The notes: generated by a model from the sequence alone, not told the origin. DNA of 64,000 nucleotides from JBBDWJ01 sp963824095 (GCA_963824095.1 CAWGNS010000007.1:558001-622000), one strand, 5' to 3'. Positions 1 to 10,309 are shown, counted from the stretch's first letter. Program-made: numbers and translations.

Positions 1-1185
<1,185 letters not shown>

Positions 1186-1198
1186 GGCAGGTCTCCGG

Positions 1199-4100
1199 CT
1201 ATTCCTTCGTAATCGTCTCGTCGAGGTTCAGCAGAACGCGGCTCACCACGGTCCAGGCGGCGGCTTCGGCCGGCGTAGCGTCTCCCGGCAGATGTCCCTG
1301 AAACGCGGGAGTGGCCTCGAGCATGTCCCAGGGGTTGAGATCGCCCACGGCGTAGCGTTTTTCCTGGCGCGCGAGCAGGCCGAGCAGTTCGGTCGACTCG
1401 GCTTCGTTGGGGCGGCGCGACAGGCAGCGCCGAAACGCATAGGTCAAGCGATTCTCGGCGTCACCACCTTTTTCGATTGCTTGGAACGCCAGCGCCCGCG
1501 CGGCTTCCAGAAACAGCGGCTCGTTGAGCGTCGTCAACGCCTGCAGCGGCGTGTTCGAGCGACTGCGGCGAACACACGCCGCTTCGCCCGGCGGCGCATC
1601 GAAGGTCTGCAACATCGGGTACGGCACCGAGCGATAGCGGAACGTATAAAGCGCGCGGCGATAGCGTTCCGCGCCGGTCTCGGTTTTCCAAGTTTTTGGG
1701 CCGTAGCTCACCGGCGGCTGGAACAGGAAATCGGGCGCGGGCGGAAACACGCTGGGGCCGCCCACCTCGGGATTGAGCAAGCCGCTCGCCTCCAATGCTA
1801 TGTCGCGGACGATCTCGGCGTCGACGCGGTAGCGCGGGCCGCGCGCCAGCAGCTTGTTGTAAGGATCGCGCTCGAGCATCTGGGGCGTCACCCGCGACGA
1901 TTGCCGGTAGACTTCCGAAGTCGCGATCAGGCGTTGAATGTGCTTGAGGCTCCAGCCGTGGTCCATGAACTCGACAGCGAGCCAGTCGAGCAGTTCGGGA
2001 TGCGACGGCGGCGAGCTGCGCGTTCCGAAGTCTTCGGGGGTATCGACGATGCCGATTCCGAAATACGCCTGCCACAGGCGGTTGACGATCGAGCGGGCAG
2101 TCGTCGGCGATTTGCGGTCCACCAGCCAGCGCGCAAAGGTCAGGCGATTCACGGGCGCGTTCTCGGGCAAGGGCGGCAGGAACGCGGGTACGCCGGGCGT
2201 GACTTCCTTTTTCGGCTTCAAGTAATCGCCGCGCTCGAGAATGTGCGTCGGGCGGCGCTGCTCGCGTTCGTCGAGCACAAGCTGCGTCGAGCCCTCCGGG
2301 TACTCGTCCCAAAGTTTCTCGATGCGCGCATTGGCTTCGCTCCATTCGGGAACCGTGGTGCGCCAGTAGCTGAAAATCTTGCGAGCCTGCTCGGGCGTGC
2401 GCTTGGTCGCGTCAATCGAAAGAATGTCGCGAACCTCAGTCGGCAGCGGATCGGCGGTGGCATTCGGGCTGGTGGTGATCGACAGGCGGAAGCGGCCCAG
2501 GTTGTTGTTCTCGTTGTCGTCACTGTTCCAGCCGCCGTGCTTCTGGCTGAGGTAAATCGACAGCACGGCGCCGCCGGCGTTCGCGATCGGTTTCTCGAGC
2601 CGAAACACCGCCTTGCGCGGCTGGTTGCGGCGGCCAGGGCCGGCGTCCATCCCCCACGCGGTTAGCTCATCGCCGTCGATGGCGTATTCGATCGGGCCGA
2701 TGACGCGGCGTTTGCCGCTCTTGTCGAGATAGGGCGCCTGCAACTCGCTCTCGGGCAGATTGATATCCGCCGTGGCCTCGCCGATTTTGAGCTTTTCCTT
2801 CTTGTCGGGCGCGGAGGGCGCGGCCGCTTCGACTTCGAATTCGGTGAGCGCGCCGGTGCCATAGATCGAGCGCCCCGGCCCGCCGAGCGGCAGGTTGGGA
2901 TGATTGAGCAACTCCAGCCGAAACGCCGTGATGTTCTGAACGTCGGTCTTCAGGTCAAGCTCGACGCGGTGCTTGGTCGGCGCGTAGCCTTCGGCGAGAA
3001 ACGAGCCATCCCCCAGCGGGCGGTATTTCTGTCCGCCGGTCGAAATCTCCAGCACTTCCGGTTCCACCACGGTCCACTCGGGCTGGTTTTTCTTGGCCTG
3101 CTGCTCCCAGGCGTCCATGCGCGCCCGCCAGTCGGGCGTCTGGTGCTGCAACTCGGCTTCGATCTTCGCAATCCCGCGGAAGATCTCGTCGCGTTTGGCC
3201 TGATCTTCGGGCGTATAGACCGCGATGTTCGCCTCGTAGGAGTTGTTCAGGAAGGAGAACATGCGGTAGTACTCTTCCTGCTTGAGCGGATCGAACTTGT
3301 GGTTGTGACACTGCGCGCATTGAATCGTGAGGCCGAGAATGCCTTTGCCGATGGCGTCCATGCGGTCGTACATCGCTTCCATGCGGAACTGTTCGGGGTT
3401 GATGCCGCCTTCCTCGTTGATCATCGAGTTGCGCAGAAAGCCGGTGGCGACCAGGTCGTCCTGCGTCGGATTGGGAAGCAGGTCGCCCGCAATCTGGTCG
3501 ATGATGAACTGGTTGTAGGGCATGTCGCGATTGAGCGCGTTGATGACCCAGTCGCGATAGAACCACACCTGGCGGCGCTTGTCTTTTTCGAAACCGTCGG
3601 AGTCAGCGTAGCGCGCCGCGTCGAGCCAGAGGCGTCCCCAGCGCTCGCCGTAGTGGGGCGAGCCAAGCAGCCGGTCGACCTGTCTTTCGTAGGCATCGGG
3701 GCTGCGGTCGGCGAGAAAGGCGTCAAGTTCCTCGATCGTCGGCGGCAGGCCGATCAGGTCAAGGCTCACGCGCCGCAACAGGGCTGCCTTGTCGGCTTCG
3801 GGCGACGGCTTCAGGTTTTCCTTTTCGAGGCGCGCCTGGACGAAGTGGTCGATCGGGTTCTTGGCCCAGTCGCCGGCGACGTCGGGAACCTTGGGGCGCT
3901 CAGGTGGAAGGAACGCCCAGTGTTTCTCGGCGGGGACGGCGGCGACGCTGGCCTCGTCGGGCCACGCGGCGCCCTGGCGAATCCATCGCGCGATCAGATC
4001 GATCTCCGCTGCCGCCAACTTGCCTCCCATCGGCATACGCGGCTGGTTCGTCAGCGCCGCGATGCGCTGATACAGCGGGCTGTGTTCCGGGTCGCCGGCC

Positions 4101-4396
4101 TTGATCACGCCGTGCGAGGCACCGCCGTCGAAGGCGATCTCTTTCGAATCCAGGCGCAGCTCGCCCATTTGCTGGTCGGGGCCGTGGCACGCGTAGCAGG
4201 AGCGCTGGAAGATCGGCTGAATATCGCGCACGAAGTCGGGTGCGGGTCCGGCCGCGGTCTGGGCGCGCGATGGCTGCGGCCCAACGGTCAGCAGCACGAA
4301 CGCAACGAAGGTAGCGACGATGCGGAATCGGCGCATGAATTCGCGAATGCCGTGGTGCTGCCGCGAGCGAACAATCTCTTGGGAATCGGCTGCCAT
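1199..4396 (-). CDS. PSD1 / DUF1549 / DUF1553 domain protein with planctomycete-type cytochrome c
   Basis: This is a large secreted protein of up to 1065 residues. A hydrophobic signal segment follows MRRFRIVATF; the ATG at 4336 gives a conventional signal peptide, while 4396 adds 20 residues, and no ribosome site decides between them. The mature N-terminus has a haem-binding CYACH with the following GPDQQMGELRLDS typical of planctomycete cytochrome C. It is followed by DUF1549 (GLPPTIEELDAFL; a second haem-type CAQCH about residue 360) and then DUF1553 (FARWLVDRKSPTTARSIVNRLWQ). The middle carries a carbohydrate-binding-like insertion. The protein is co-transcribed with the DUF1501 gene. Such pairs are thought to act on exported polysaccharide-type substrates, but the reaction is not established. 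Confidence 0.93.
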   Translation of the reverse strand: MAADSQEIVRSRQHHGIREFMRRFRIVATFVAFVLLTVGPQPSRAQTAAGPAPDFVRDIQPIFQRSCYACHGPDQQMGELRLDSKEIAFDGGASHGVIKAGDPEHSPLYQRIAALTNQPRMPMGGKLAAAEIDLIARWIRQGAAWPDEASVAAVPAEKHWAFLPPERPKVPDVAGDWAKNPIDHFVQARLEKENLKPSPEADKAALLRRVSLDLIGLPPTIEELDAFLADRSPDAYERQVDRLLGSPHYGERWGRLWLDAARYADSDGFEKDKRRQVWFYRDWVINALNRDMPYNQFIIDQIAGDLLPNPTQDDLVATGFLRNSMINEEGGINPEQFRMEAMYDRMDAIGKGILGLTIQCAQCHNHKFDPLKQEEYYRMFSFLNNSYEANIAVYTPEDQAKRDEIFRGIAKIEAELQHQTPDWRARMDAWEQQAKKNQPEWTVVEPEVLEISTGGQKYRPLGDGSFLAEGYAPTKHRVELDLKTDVQNITAFRLELLNHPNLPLGGPGRSIYGTGALTEFEVEAAAPSAPDKKEKLKIGEATADINLPESELQAPYLDKSGKRRVIGPIEYAIDGDELTAWGMDAGPGRRNQPRKAVFRLEKPIANAGGAVLSIYLSQKHGGWNSDDNENNNLGRFRLSITTSPNATADPLPTEVRDILSIDATKRTPEQARKIFSYWRTTVPEWSEANARIEKLWDEYPEGSTQLVLDEREQRRPTHILERGDYLKPKKEVTPGVPAFLPPLPENAPVNRLTFARWLVDRKSPTTARSIVNRLWQAYFGIGIVDTPEDFGTRSSPPSHPELLDWLAVEFMDHGWSLKHIQRLIATSEVYRQSSRVTPQMLERDPYNKLLARGPRYRVDAEIVRDIALEASGLLNPEVGGPSVFPPAPDFLFQPPVSYGPKTWKTETGAERYRRALYTFRYRSVPYPMLQTFDAPPGEAACVRRSRSNTPLQALTTLNEPLFLEAARALAFQAIEKGGDAENRLTYAFRRCLSRRPNEAESTELLGLLARQEKRYAVGDLNPWDMLEATPAFQGHLPGDATPAEAAAWTVVSRVLLNLDETITKE

Positions 4397-4709
4397 GGTT
4401 GCGGGACCTGCTGACGACGGTGTCTGGTCAAGATGCGTAGTGCAGCAGCGGCGATCACTACCTCCGCGGGGGATAGACGGAGCCGGAGTGTACGCAGGTG
4501 CTCAATCGCACTGTTTGCGACGCTGGTGACATTGTACACCGCTCGGTTATGGATGGATTTGGGAAGAACGGGTTGGAGAGGGGGGGCAGCGGGAAGTCTG
4601 GTTTGATCGGCCCGCCGGGCGACAGTCCACACCATGAGTTCTTACCCGGACTGACGCGTAGACTCGCAGCCCTTTGCACAGGCCGGAGGCCTGCGCCACG
4701 GTAACTCGG
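4397..4709. other. Intergenic space without a gene
   Basis: No coding frame with support lies here. The left part should hold the promoter of the PSD1-DUF1501 pair. The right end holds a dispersed repeat copy that abuts the stop codon of the PQQ-propeller gene. Confidence 0.6.
4673..4709. repeat. Dispersed palindromic repeat, family 3 (CACAGGCCGGAGGCCTG core)
   Basis: The core CAGGCCGGAGGCCTG forms a short hairpin, CAGGCC with GGCCTG around GGA. The same string, extended by TTTGCA on the left and by CGCNACGG on the right, recurs at 32382-32418. A relative with GGCAGGCCGGAGCCCTGCC sits near 9988. Both full copies lie exactly at the 3' end of a minus-strand gene, so they could also affect mRNA 3' ends. 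Confidence 0.7.
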
Positions 4710-5960
4710 TTACTCCAGCGACCAGGCGGTTAGGGTGGTTTGGCCTTTCACCAGGATTTGATGGCCGGCGACAGCCGGGTAAGCCCAGGTCGGGCTGTCG
4801 GCGACTTCGTAGGAAGCGGTGACCTTGTAGCCACTGGAGCTCGCGGGAACCACCAGCAGTTCACCCGCCGTCGTCAGCACCAGCAACTGATCGCCCGCCA
4901 GTACCAGCGCGGCGTTGTCGCCCTGGCGTCCTTCGTCGTTCCACAGCACCTTACCGTCGCGCGCGTCGAGGCAATACAGGCTGCCGCGGCGCTTCTCGGT
5001 GAATCCGTAGAGGTAGTCGCCGCGGACGACCGGCGAGCTCATGTACATCGGAATAGCGTCGTTGGTCCAGATCTGCTCCGCGGTCCATTTCCCGGCGCTG
5101 GCGGTAACGCGCACGGCGAAGGTGCGTTCCTGGTGCCCCGAAAAAATCAGGGTGTCGTTGTAGACCACGGGTGTGACGATGTTCTGGTCGTATGGCGTCT
5201 TGAACGGGATCTTCCACAACAGTTTGCCGTTGGCGAACGCGACACCCACGATCTGACTTTGAGTTTGCGTGACGATCTGTTGCACGCCGCCCAGCGTCAC
5301 CAGAATCGGCGAGGCATAGGACGGCCCGTCGCCGCTCCACGACCAAACGGGCACGCCGCTAGCGGCGTCAAATGCGGTGAGCGCGCCGCCCTGCGATCCG
5401 CCGACGTGCGCAATCACGCGGCCGCCCGCGGCGATCGGCGACATGGCCGTGCCGAAATCCGGCGAGGTCACCGCGTACTGCTTCGAAAAATCCTTGCGCC
5501 AAAGCAGCTTACCGGCCGCGGCGTCGAACGCCGATAGCACGCCGCTGATCCCGAACGTATAGAGGCGGCCGCCATCAAGCACGGGGGTCGACTTAGGGCC
5601 TTTGCCGTGGCCGCGCGCCGCCGAGTTCATCTCATAGGGCGCGGCGTAGCTCTGACGCCAGATCGTCTTTCCGGTATCGAGCGCCAGGCTCGAGACGACT
5701 TCGTTTTCGCCCTGGCGCGAAAGCAGAAAAACCCGGTCGCCGGCCACGATCGGAGCCGAGTGCCCCTCGCCGGCTTCGATGGTCCACTGCCGCGTGAGTT
5801 TCTGTGGCCAGGGGCCCTGGTGATCGAGACTCGCCACGCCGTCACGGTGCGGCCCGCGCCACTGCGGCCAGTTCCCGGCCATTGCAACGGCGGTCGCCAA
5901 GAACAACAGCGTGAGCGGCACGACGTGTGGCTTGCGAAGGAAGATGAAGCGCATGGGCAT
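4710..5960 (-). CDS. Secreted PQQ-binding-like beta-propeller protein
   Basis: The product is about 416 residues from the ATG at 5960 (an ATG at 5954 is equally possible). A signal peptide, roughly residues 1-27, ends in AVAMAG. The mature start NWPQWRGPHRDGVA is the usual opening of Planctomycete/Acidobacteria outer-membrane-type PQQ-like propellers. Blades repeat with patterns such as GDRVFLLSRQGENEVVSSLAL, GRLYTFGISGVLSAFDAAAGKLLW and GSLYCLDARDGKVLW. No catalytic dehydrogenase residues are evident, so it is more likely a scaffold or binding propeller than a PQQ alcohol dehydrogenase. It lies upstream of the PSD1/DUF1501 pair on the same strand, but 300 nt separate them. Longer in-frame starts up to 6083 would put an improbable basic tail before the signal peptide. 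Confidence 0.88.
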   Translation of the reverse strand: MPMRFIFLRKPHVVPLTLLFLATAVAMAGNWPQWRGPHRDGVASLDHQGPWPQKLTRQWTIEAGEGHSAPIVAGDRVFLLSRQGENEVVSSLALDTGKTIWRQSYAAPYEMNSAARGHGKGPKSTPVLDGGRLYTFGISGVLSAFDAAAGKLLWRKDFSKQYAVTSPDFGTAMSPIAAGGRVIAHVGGSQGGALTAFDAASGVPVWSWSGDGPSYASPILVTLGGVQQIVTQTQSQIVGVAFANGKLLWKIPFKTPYDQNIVTPVVYNDTLIFSGHQERTFAVRVTASAGKWTAEQIWTNDAIPMYMSSPVVRGDYLYGFTEKRRGSLYCLDARDGKVLWNDEGRQGDNAALVLAGDQLLVLTTAGELLVVPASSSGYKVTASYEVADSPTWAYPAVAGHQILVKGQTTLTAWSLE

Positions 5961-6049
5961 GAAGTCCCGCGAATCATTACTGTAGCGGATTGCCGGCGCC
6001 CGCGACTCGCGGCCCGATTTCACCCCTCCTGCACGGCCTCGGTGACGCT

Positions 6050-6104
6050 GGGCCCTACGTAGCGACAAATCGCAACGCGGCAAACCTGGAGGTTCACGTC
6101 ACGG
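6050..6104 (+). repeat. Dispersed structured repeat, family 1, copy A
   Basis: The element runs from GGGCCCTACGT through a small hairpin (GCGA, CAAA loop, TCGC) to GCGGCAAACCTGGAGGTTCACG. The inner CCTGGAGG is a second short palindrome. Further copies lie near 8026, 32137, 37584, 45031 and 45262 in both orientations. Confidence 0.75.
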
Positions 6105-6150
6105 GTGCGGCTTTTGGATGCTGTGCCCTTGGGCACACCCAACCGCGCCG

Positions 6151-6528
6151 CTAGACCACCAGGAAAGGAAGCTCGATCAAAATCTCATCCAACGCCGCAA
6201 ACGGAGCGCCGCAATGCGGACAAAACTTGAAAGGGTATCGGGTCGGCTGCTCATACTCGCCGCCGCACTCGCCGCACTGAATTTCGTCGTGGCCATAGCG
6301 CTCGGTGAGGATGATCTTGCGGGATTCGTCGATGCGGGCTTCGACGCCGCGCACCGAATAGAGGCACCAGGGGCAAAAATTGTACGACTCGAACTCGCCC
6401 TCGGGATAGGGCAAAAGACAGCGCTCGCAGCAGGCCGTGTCGGCCTCGGTGCGCGCCAGATGGGCGAGCATCATAGCTCGCAACATCAGCAGTTGGCGGC
6501 GAATTCGCTCCGGAAATGGGCTCTGCAT
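6151..6528 (-). CDS. Zinc-ribbon protein of unknown function
   Basis: A 125-residue protein starting at the ATG at 6528. It contains CCERC and CPWC in the first half and CGEC and CPHC in the second half, which suggests two zinc ribbons or one rubredoxin-like pair. The N-terminal 25 residues are an amphipathic basic helix. No signal peptide or membrane segment is visible, so it is probably cytoplasmic. The second ribbon is preceded by ERYGHDEIQ, and the C-terminus is hydrophobic (EILIELPFLVV). I do not recognise the family; a nucleic-acid-binding or metal-carrier role is possible but unproven. It is unlinked to its neighbours by spacing. Confidence 0.75.
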   Translation of the reverse strand: MQSPFPERIRRQLLMLRAMMLAHLARTEADTACCERCLLPYPEGEFESYNFCPWCLYSVRGVEARIDESRKIILTERYGHDEIQCGECGGEYEQPTRYPFKFCPHCGAPFAALDEILIELPFLVV

Positions 6529-6999
6529 GGCGGCGACCTGCCCTCATGGTAAGACAGGCCGGTAGCGAATGCCAGAGAGGCAAATCGAAGCGCACCGCCC
6601 ACTGCGCGTTAGCTCACCGATGCTAGCGGAAGGCCCAAGCGATGGAAACCCAAAGGCCCCGGGGACTCGCCGCCGAAGTACCAAAGCGCGAAAACAGAGC
6701 CGCACCCGGAAGGGCGCGGGCCGGAGAAGCACGGATGCAGGGGAACGGGAACGGATGCCGCGGCTAAGGGAAAGAACGAGACGGCAGGCAGGCTTGGAGA
6801 CGCAGTTGCAGCCGGCGGGCGGCGCCCGGTCCCAACCCGTTGCACCCGGTCGCGCCCCTACCGTATGCCGCTTCGGCAGTGCGGCCCCTGCCACGTGCCT
6901 CGTCGGCCCGCAGGCTTCCGCCCGCGGCTCTGTTGCTTCGATTTGCGGCCGACGGTAGCGATTCGCTGGTGTTGAAAGACGCCGCGGGTCTCTGGGCCT
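6529..6999. other. Gene-free intergenic space with repeats
   Basis: No supported gene. It contains family-2 hairpin repeat copies at about 6690-6724 and, inverted, at about 6906-6934. The composition is otherwise very GC-rich, and open frames here have no recognisable products. Confidence 0.6.
6906..6934 (-). repeat. Dispersed hairpin repeat, family 2
   Basis: Read on the minus strand this is AACAGAGCCGCGGGC, a GGAA loop, then GCCTGCGGGC. It is one of at least six copies in the window, with others near 6690, 7932, 40793, 40970, 51870 and 63851. The stem-loop always closes a GNRA-like loop. Confidence 0.65.
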
Positions 7000-7797
7000 T
7001 TACCCCGCGACTACTGGATTGCTCAGCACGCCAATGCCGTCGATCTCCACCTCGACCACGTCGCCGGGCTTCATCGCGCTGGTGCTGCCGGGCGTTCCGG
7101 TATAAATCACGTCGCCGGGCGTCAGCGTGATATAGCGGCTGACGAAGCTGATGATTTCGGGCGGGCTGAAAATCAGATCGCTGATGAGCTGCGACTGTTT
7201 CACCTCGCCATTGAGCCGAAGCTGCAACCGCGCCTCGCTATAGTCGAGTCCCACGGCAATCGCCGGGCCCAGCGGCCCGAACGTGTCCGCTCCCTTGGCG
7301 CGCCACCACTGACGGTCGGCCGGATCGCCCTGGCTGCCGCGCTGCCAGTTGCGGTCGGAAACGTCGTTGCCGCAGGTGTAGCCGAAAACGTAGTCGAGCG
7401 CGCTCTCCACCGTGACGTTGCGCGCGGTCTTGCCCATCACGATGACGAACTCGCCCTCGTAATGAGGATCTTTCGCATCGGGAGGCAGCACGATCGGCCC
7501 GCCCGGATCTTGCAGCGAAGTCGGCGGCTTGTAGAACATCTCCGGCACCGTGGGCTTGGCGCGCGTGCCGAGGTGGCTGGCGTAGTTGAGACCAACGGCC
7601 AAGATTTTGGAAGGCTCGCAAGGGTAACGCAGCTTCACTTCGCTCAGCTTTACCGTCTCGCCGGTCGGCGTCCGGTCACCGAACAAGTCCCCGCCGATCG
7701 TTTGAATCGTCTCGCCGTCGAGAACGCCATAACAAGTCGTGCCGTTGCGTTCATACCGCACGTAGCGGGTGACAGACGGTGTTGCAGACTGCGCCAA
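7000..7797 (-). CDS. Fumarylacetoacetate hydrolase (FAH) family protein
   Basis: About 265 residues. I chose the TTG at 7797 because a perfect GGAGG lies 8 nt upstream of it; the longer in-frame TTG at 7848 has no such site. The FAH fold is clear: ILAVGLNYASHL, then the metal-site region YEGEFVIVMGK, then GYTCGNDVSDRNWQR, and finally LTPGDVIYTGTPGS. The E-x-E triad of this family is represented by the acidic YEGE segment and the D of NDVSDR. Members act on 2-oxo acids or diketones in aromatic and sugar-acid catabolism (oxaloacetate decarboxylase, ureidoglycolate lyase-like and others). The substrate cannot be told from sequence. It is cytoplasmic and apparently a single-gene unit. Confidence 0.9.
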   Translation of the reverse strand: MAQSATPSVTRYVRYERNGTTCYGVLDGETIQTIGGDLFGDRTPTGETVKLSEVKLRYPCEPSKILAVGLNYASHLGTRAKPTVPEMFYKPPTSLQDPGGPIVLPPDAKDPHYEGEFVIVMGKTARNVTVESALDYVFGYTCGNDVSDRNWQRGSQGDPADRQWWRAKGADTFGPLGPAIAVGLDYSEARLQLRLNGEVKQSQLISDLIFSPPEIISFVSRYITLTPGDVIYTGTPGSTSAMKPGDVVEVEIDGIGVLSNPVVAG

Positions 7798-7931
7798 AAT
7801 CAATACCTCCGGCCGCCGGGGCGGCTCTCCAATAACGGCGGGCCGCAAAGATCAGCGGCGCCGCCCACTCCATTGGTTCCTTACGATTGTAGACTGCCCC
7901 AGAGAGCGGGCGGCGCCACCCGGATCCAGAC

Positions 7932-7963
7932 ACAGAGCCGCAGGCGTGAGCCGGCGGCTCTGT
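7932..7963 (+). repeat. Family-2 hairpin repeat, perfect 10-bp arms
   Basis: ACAGAGCCGC at 7932-7941 pairs with GCGGCTCTGT at 7954-7963 around a loop that itself closes on GTGA. A TTTT run follows on the plus strand, so it could terminate plus-strand transcripts. Both neighbouring genes are on the minus strand, so it is better read as a mobile-type repeat. Confidence 0.65.
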
Positions 7964-8025
7964 TTTCCCTGATGCCCGGCTCGGAGGTGGGGCCGCGGAA
8001 GCGCTAAGAAACGAAAGCCGGGCAC

Positions 8026-8075
8026 TGGTGGCGTAAACCGACAGGTTTGCCGCGTCGCGATTCTTCGCGCGGCAG
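8026..8075 (-). repeat. Family-1 structured repeat, copy B
   Basis: The right part contains GGTTTGCCGCGTCGCGATTC and the hairpin TCGCGA-TTCT-TCGCG. The left part (GTGGCGTAAACCGACAGG) has diverged from the family consensus. Orientation is opposite to copy A. Confidence 0.65.
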
Positions 8076-8165
8076 GAGGTCTTCGCGTCGGCAGGGCCAG
8101 GAGGCAGCGAGGCCAGGCCAGCAGGACGTAGGCTAGACCTGCCGCTTTTCGCTTCGCCCCAGGCC

Positions 8166-8351
8166 TCAGTTCCCCTTTCGCTTCCCCTGCGCCGCGAACG
8201 GAATCGCGAAAACGAACCAGGCCACCGAAGCCGCCAGAAAATACTGTTTGAAGGTCGGGTTGTCGAGCGTCCCCTGGAAGTGTAAAACCGGCAGCACCAG
8301 GCAAGCGCCCAGCATGGCCAGCGCCAGAAACCCCAGGATCAACCTCGCCAT
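8166..8351 (-). CDS. Small two-helix membrane protein
   Basis: A 61-residue protein with an ATG at 8351 and a good Shine-Dalgarno sequence (AAGGAG) upstream. It has two hydrophobic segments, about residues 3-22 and 38-53, and a basic C-terminus (QGKRKGN). It begins 4 nt after the stop of the NCS1-like permease and is therefore almost certainly co-transcribed with it. I do not recognise the family. Its position suggests an accessory subunit or regulator of the transporter. Confidence 0.75.
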   Translation of the reverse strand: MARLILGFLALAMLGACLVLPVLHFQGTLDNPTFKQYFLAASVAWFVFAIPFAAQGKRKGN

Positions 8352-8355
8352 CGCA

Positions 8356-9744
8356 TCAGCTCCTTACCTTCATCAGCAGCGTATATGCGGTCACGGCGAT
8401 GGCAAACGCCAGCGGCGGTTTGAAGAACAAGTGGATCGGCAGCGCGAATACCGCGGCGAGCGTCAGCGCCCAGACCGCCGCCGCCGTCACGTTGACGGCC
8501 TGCCCCTTGCTCTCGGCCTGGTATTGCGCCACGCCCAGCCGCGGCAACAGCCAGTGCTCCGAAAAAACGATCGCGCCGATCGGGATCAGCACCAGCCCGT
8601 AAATCGCCACGTAGTCGAGAAGCTTCAGAAACACGATCGGAAAGCACGACAGCACCGTCGTCAGCGCGCCGGCGATCAGGGTGACCTTCCAGCGCGGCCA
8701 GTTGCGCGTGACGCACTGTAGCGCGAGGCCCGAGCGGTAGAGTGTTGGGTTCGCGGTGGTCCAACCGGCGACCAGCACGGCGAAGGCTCCGGCCAGGCCG
8801 GCAGCTTCGTAAGCCATCAGGCCCGGGTTCATCTCCCGCGCCACGGCCGCCACCATGACACCCGAGCACATCCAGGCCAGCATGTGCCCCAGATACATGC
8901 CAAACGCCGAAATCAATCCATAGGAGGGTCGCGGCGCATAGCGGAACAACGCCATATCGGAAAGGCCCAGGTGCATCGAGCCGTTGCAGACCCACGCGAA
9001 AAACATCACGTGCCAGAAGGTGAATTTTTCCTGCCCCGGCGTCGGAATCCCGGTCCAGATGCGATGCTGGGCGACATCCCAGAGGTTGCTCAGATCGGGC
9101 GCCACCCCCAACCGCGGCAGCATGGCGATCGCGCCGGCGATGAACACCGTGAACATCCACGGCGAGCAGACCTCGGCAAACTGACCCAGTTTCTCGAAGC
9201 CCAGGATCGCGAACACCGTCATCGCCATCCCGATACCGGCGGTGATCAGCACCCAGCCGACGCTCGAGGGGAACACCGCGTCGAGCGCCGGGCTCGGCAC
9301 GCCGAACCCGAGTCCGATGGCGGTGGCGGATACCGAAATCATCGCGCCCGCAATCACGCAGAACGTCACCGCGTTGACGACGTTGTAGAAGGAAGTGAGG
9401 GAAGGGCCGGCGATGCGCCGCAGGTACCAGTAAAGCGTCAGGCGCGTCGAGGTCGCGATCGGAGCGCAGATCAGCGTCCACGAAAGCACCGCCAGCAGAT
9501 TGCCGATCAGCAGCCCGCCGATCAGATCGCGCGCGCTGACGCCGTGCAGCACGAAAAACGCGCCGATGACGAATTCGGTCGCTGCGACGTGCTCGCCGGC
9601 GAACAGCCCGATGAATTTGGCGGGCCCCTGCAGCTTGTTCGCGGTCACCGCCTCGCGATCAAACTCATAGAGCTGATCCATCTTCGAGGTGAGCCGGTCG
9701 AGGCTGCTCGGCGTCGGCGTTCGGGTCGGGGAGGCGGCACTCAT
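8356..9744 (-). CDS. NCS1-like purine/cytosine permease family transporter
   Basis: 462 residues from the ATG at 9744. The start is chosen because it directly precedes a short polar N-tail; a longer in-frame start has no support. About twelve hydrophobic helices follow. The helix-1 region, GLFAGEHVAATEFVIGAFF, and the later NVVNAVTFCVIAGAMISVSATAIGLG fit the nucleobase-cation-symport-1 / cytosine permease group. It should import a nucleobase, hydantoin or related small nitrogen compound across the inner membrane with H+ or Na+. The substrate cannot be read from sequence, and no catabolic enzymes for purines or pyrimidines are beside it. It is paired with the 61-residue membrane protein downstream. 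Confidence 0.85.
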   Translation of the reverse strand: MSAASPTRTPTPSSLDRLTSKMDQLYEFDREAVTANKLQGPAKFIGLFAGEHVAATEFVIGAFFVLHGVSARDLIGGLLIGNLLAVLSWTLICAPIATSTRLTLYWYLRRIAGPSLTSFYNVVNAVTFCVIAGAMISVSATAIGLGFGVPSPALDAVFPSSVGWVLITAGIGMAMTVFAILGFEKLGQFAEVCSPWMFTVFIAGAIAMLPRLGVAPDLSNLWDVAQHRIWTGIPTPGQEKFTFWHVMFFAWVCNGSMHLGLSDMALFRYAPRPSYGLISAFGMYLGHMLAWMCSGVMVAAVAREMNPGLMAYEAAGLAGAFAVLVAGWTTANPTLYRSGLALQCVTRNWPRWKVTLIAGALTTVLSCFPIVFLKLLDYVAIYGLVLIPIGAIVFSEHWLLPRLGVAQYQAESKGQAVNVTAAAVWALTLAAVFALPIHLFFKPPLAFAIAVTAYTLLMKVRS

Positions 9745-10115
9745 GGGTGGACTCGCTACACGGCGAGTTGCTCGGGACGCCGGCCGGAGGTCTTGCAATG
9801 CCGGCGAGCGCCCCGGGCAAGCCAAGATTGTGGACGCCAGCACCGCGCGCCGTCAAGGGCCGGGTCCGCCCCCACGCGATAAGGCGCCGTGTTTCGGACT
9901 GCGGAACGAAAAGCGCGAACCCGGAGAGCCGTAGAGACAGGCGCTCCCGCCCGGCCTCGCCGCGAACGAACCAACGGGAAGCAGAGGGCAGGCCGGAGCC
10001 CTGCCCCACCGGCTCCGCCGAGTGCCCGCGGCATCGCATACAATAGGGAAAGTCCGCACTCGTTGGGACCGAAGCGCGCCACTGGCCCCGGTGGCAGTCC
10101 TCGCTTCATCACCGC
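9745..10115. other. Gene-free intergenic space upstream of tRNA-Ser
   Basis: No gene is supported. A palindromic GGCAGGCCGGAGCCCTGCC (near 9988-10006) is a relative of repeat family 3. TACAAT at 10039-10044 is a possible -10 box for the tRNA, but no matching -35 is convincing. Confidence 0.5.
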
Positions 10116-10205
10116 GGAGAGATGGCCGAGTGGTTGAAGGCGCACGCTTGGAAAGCGTGTGTAGGGGAAACTCTACCGAGGGTTCGAATCCCTCTCTCTC
10201 CGCCA
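10116..10205 (+). tRNA. tRNA-Ser (anticodon GGA)
   Basis: A complete class-II tRNA. The acceptor GGAGAGA pairs with TCTCTCC, the discriminator is G, and the CCA end is encoded. The anticodon stem CACGC/GCGTG encloses TTGGAAA with GGA at 10150-10152. A long variable arm (TGTAGGGGAAACTCTACC) follows, and the T-arm GAGGG-TTCGAAT-CCCTC is perfect. It reads serine UCC and UCU codons. The space immediately 3' holds a transposase remnant, which fits tRNA 3' ends being common insertion sites. Confidence 0.97.
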
Positions 10206-10309
10206 AATAAAATCAACAACTTACAGGTATCACAGCGCGAGTTTTGGGTAGTGAATCAAGACTTTGCTCTCTCCCTGTTTCCCCCTGGACTTGGTTCGTA
10301 CCCGTTCGT

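Larger units (their letters stand above)
7798..8165. other. Gene-free intergenic space with two repeat elements
   Basis: It holds a family-2 hairpin (7932-7963) and a family-1 element (about 8026-8075). It presumably also carries the promoter of the FAH-family gene. No coding frame is supported. Confidence 0.6.

Noticed and set aside
7932..7963. Hairpin plus T-run as an intrinsic terminator
   Set aside because: It points along the plus strand, but both neighbouring genes are on the minus strand, and the sequence belongs to a dispersed repeat family.
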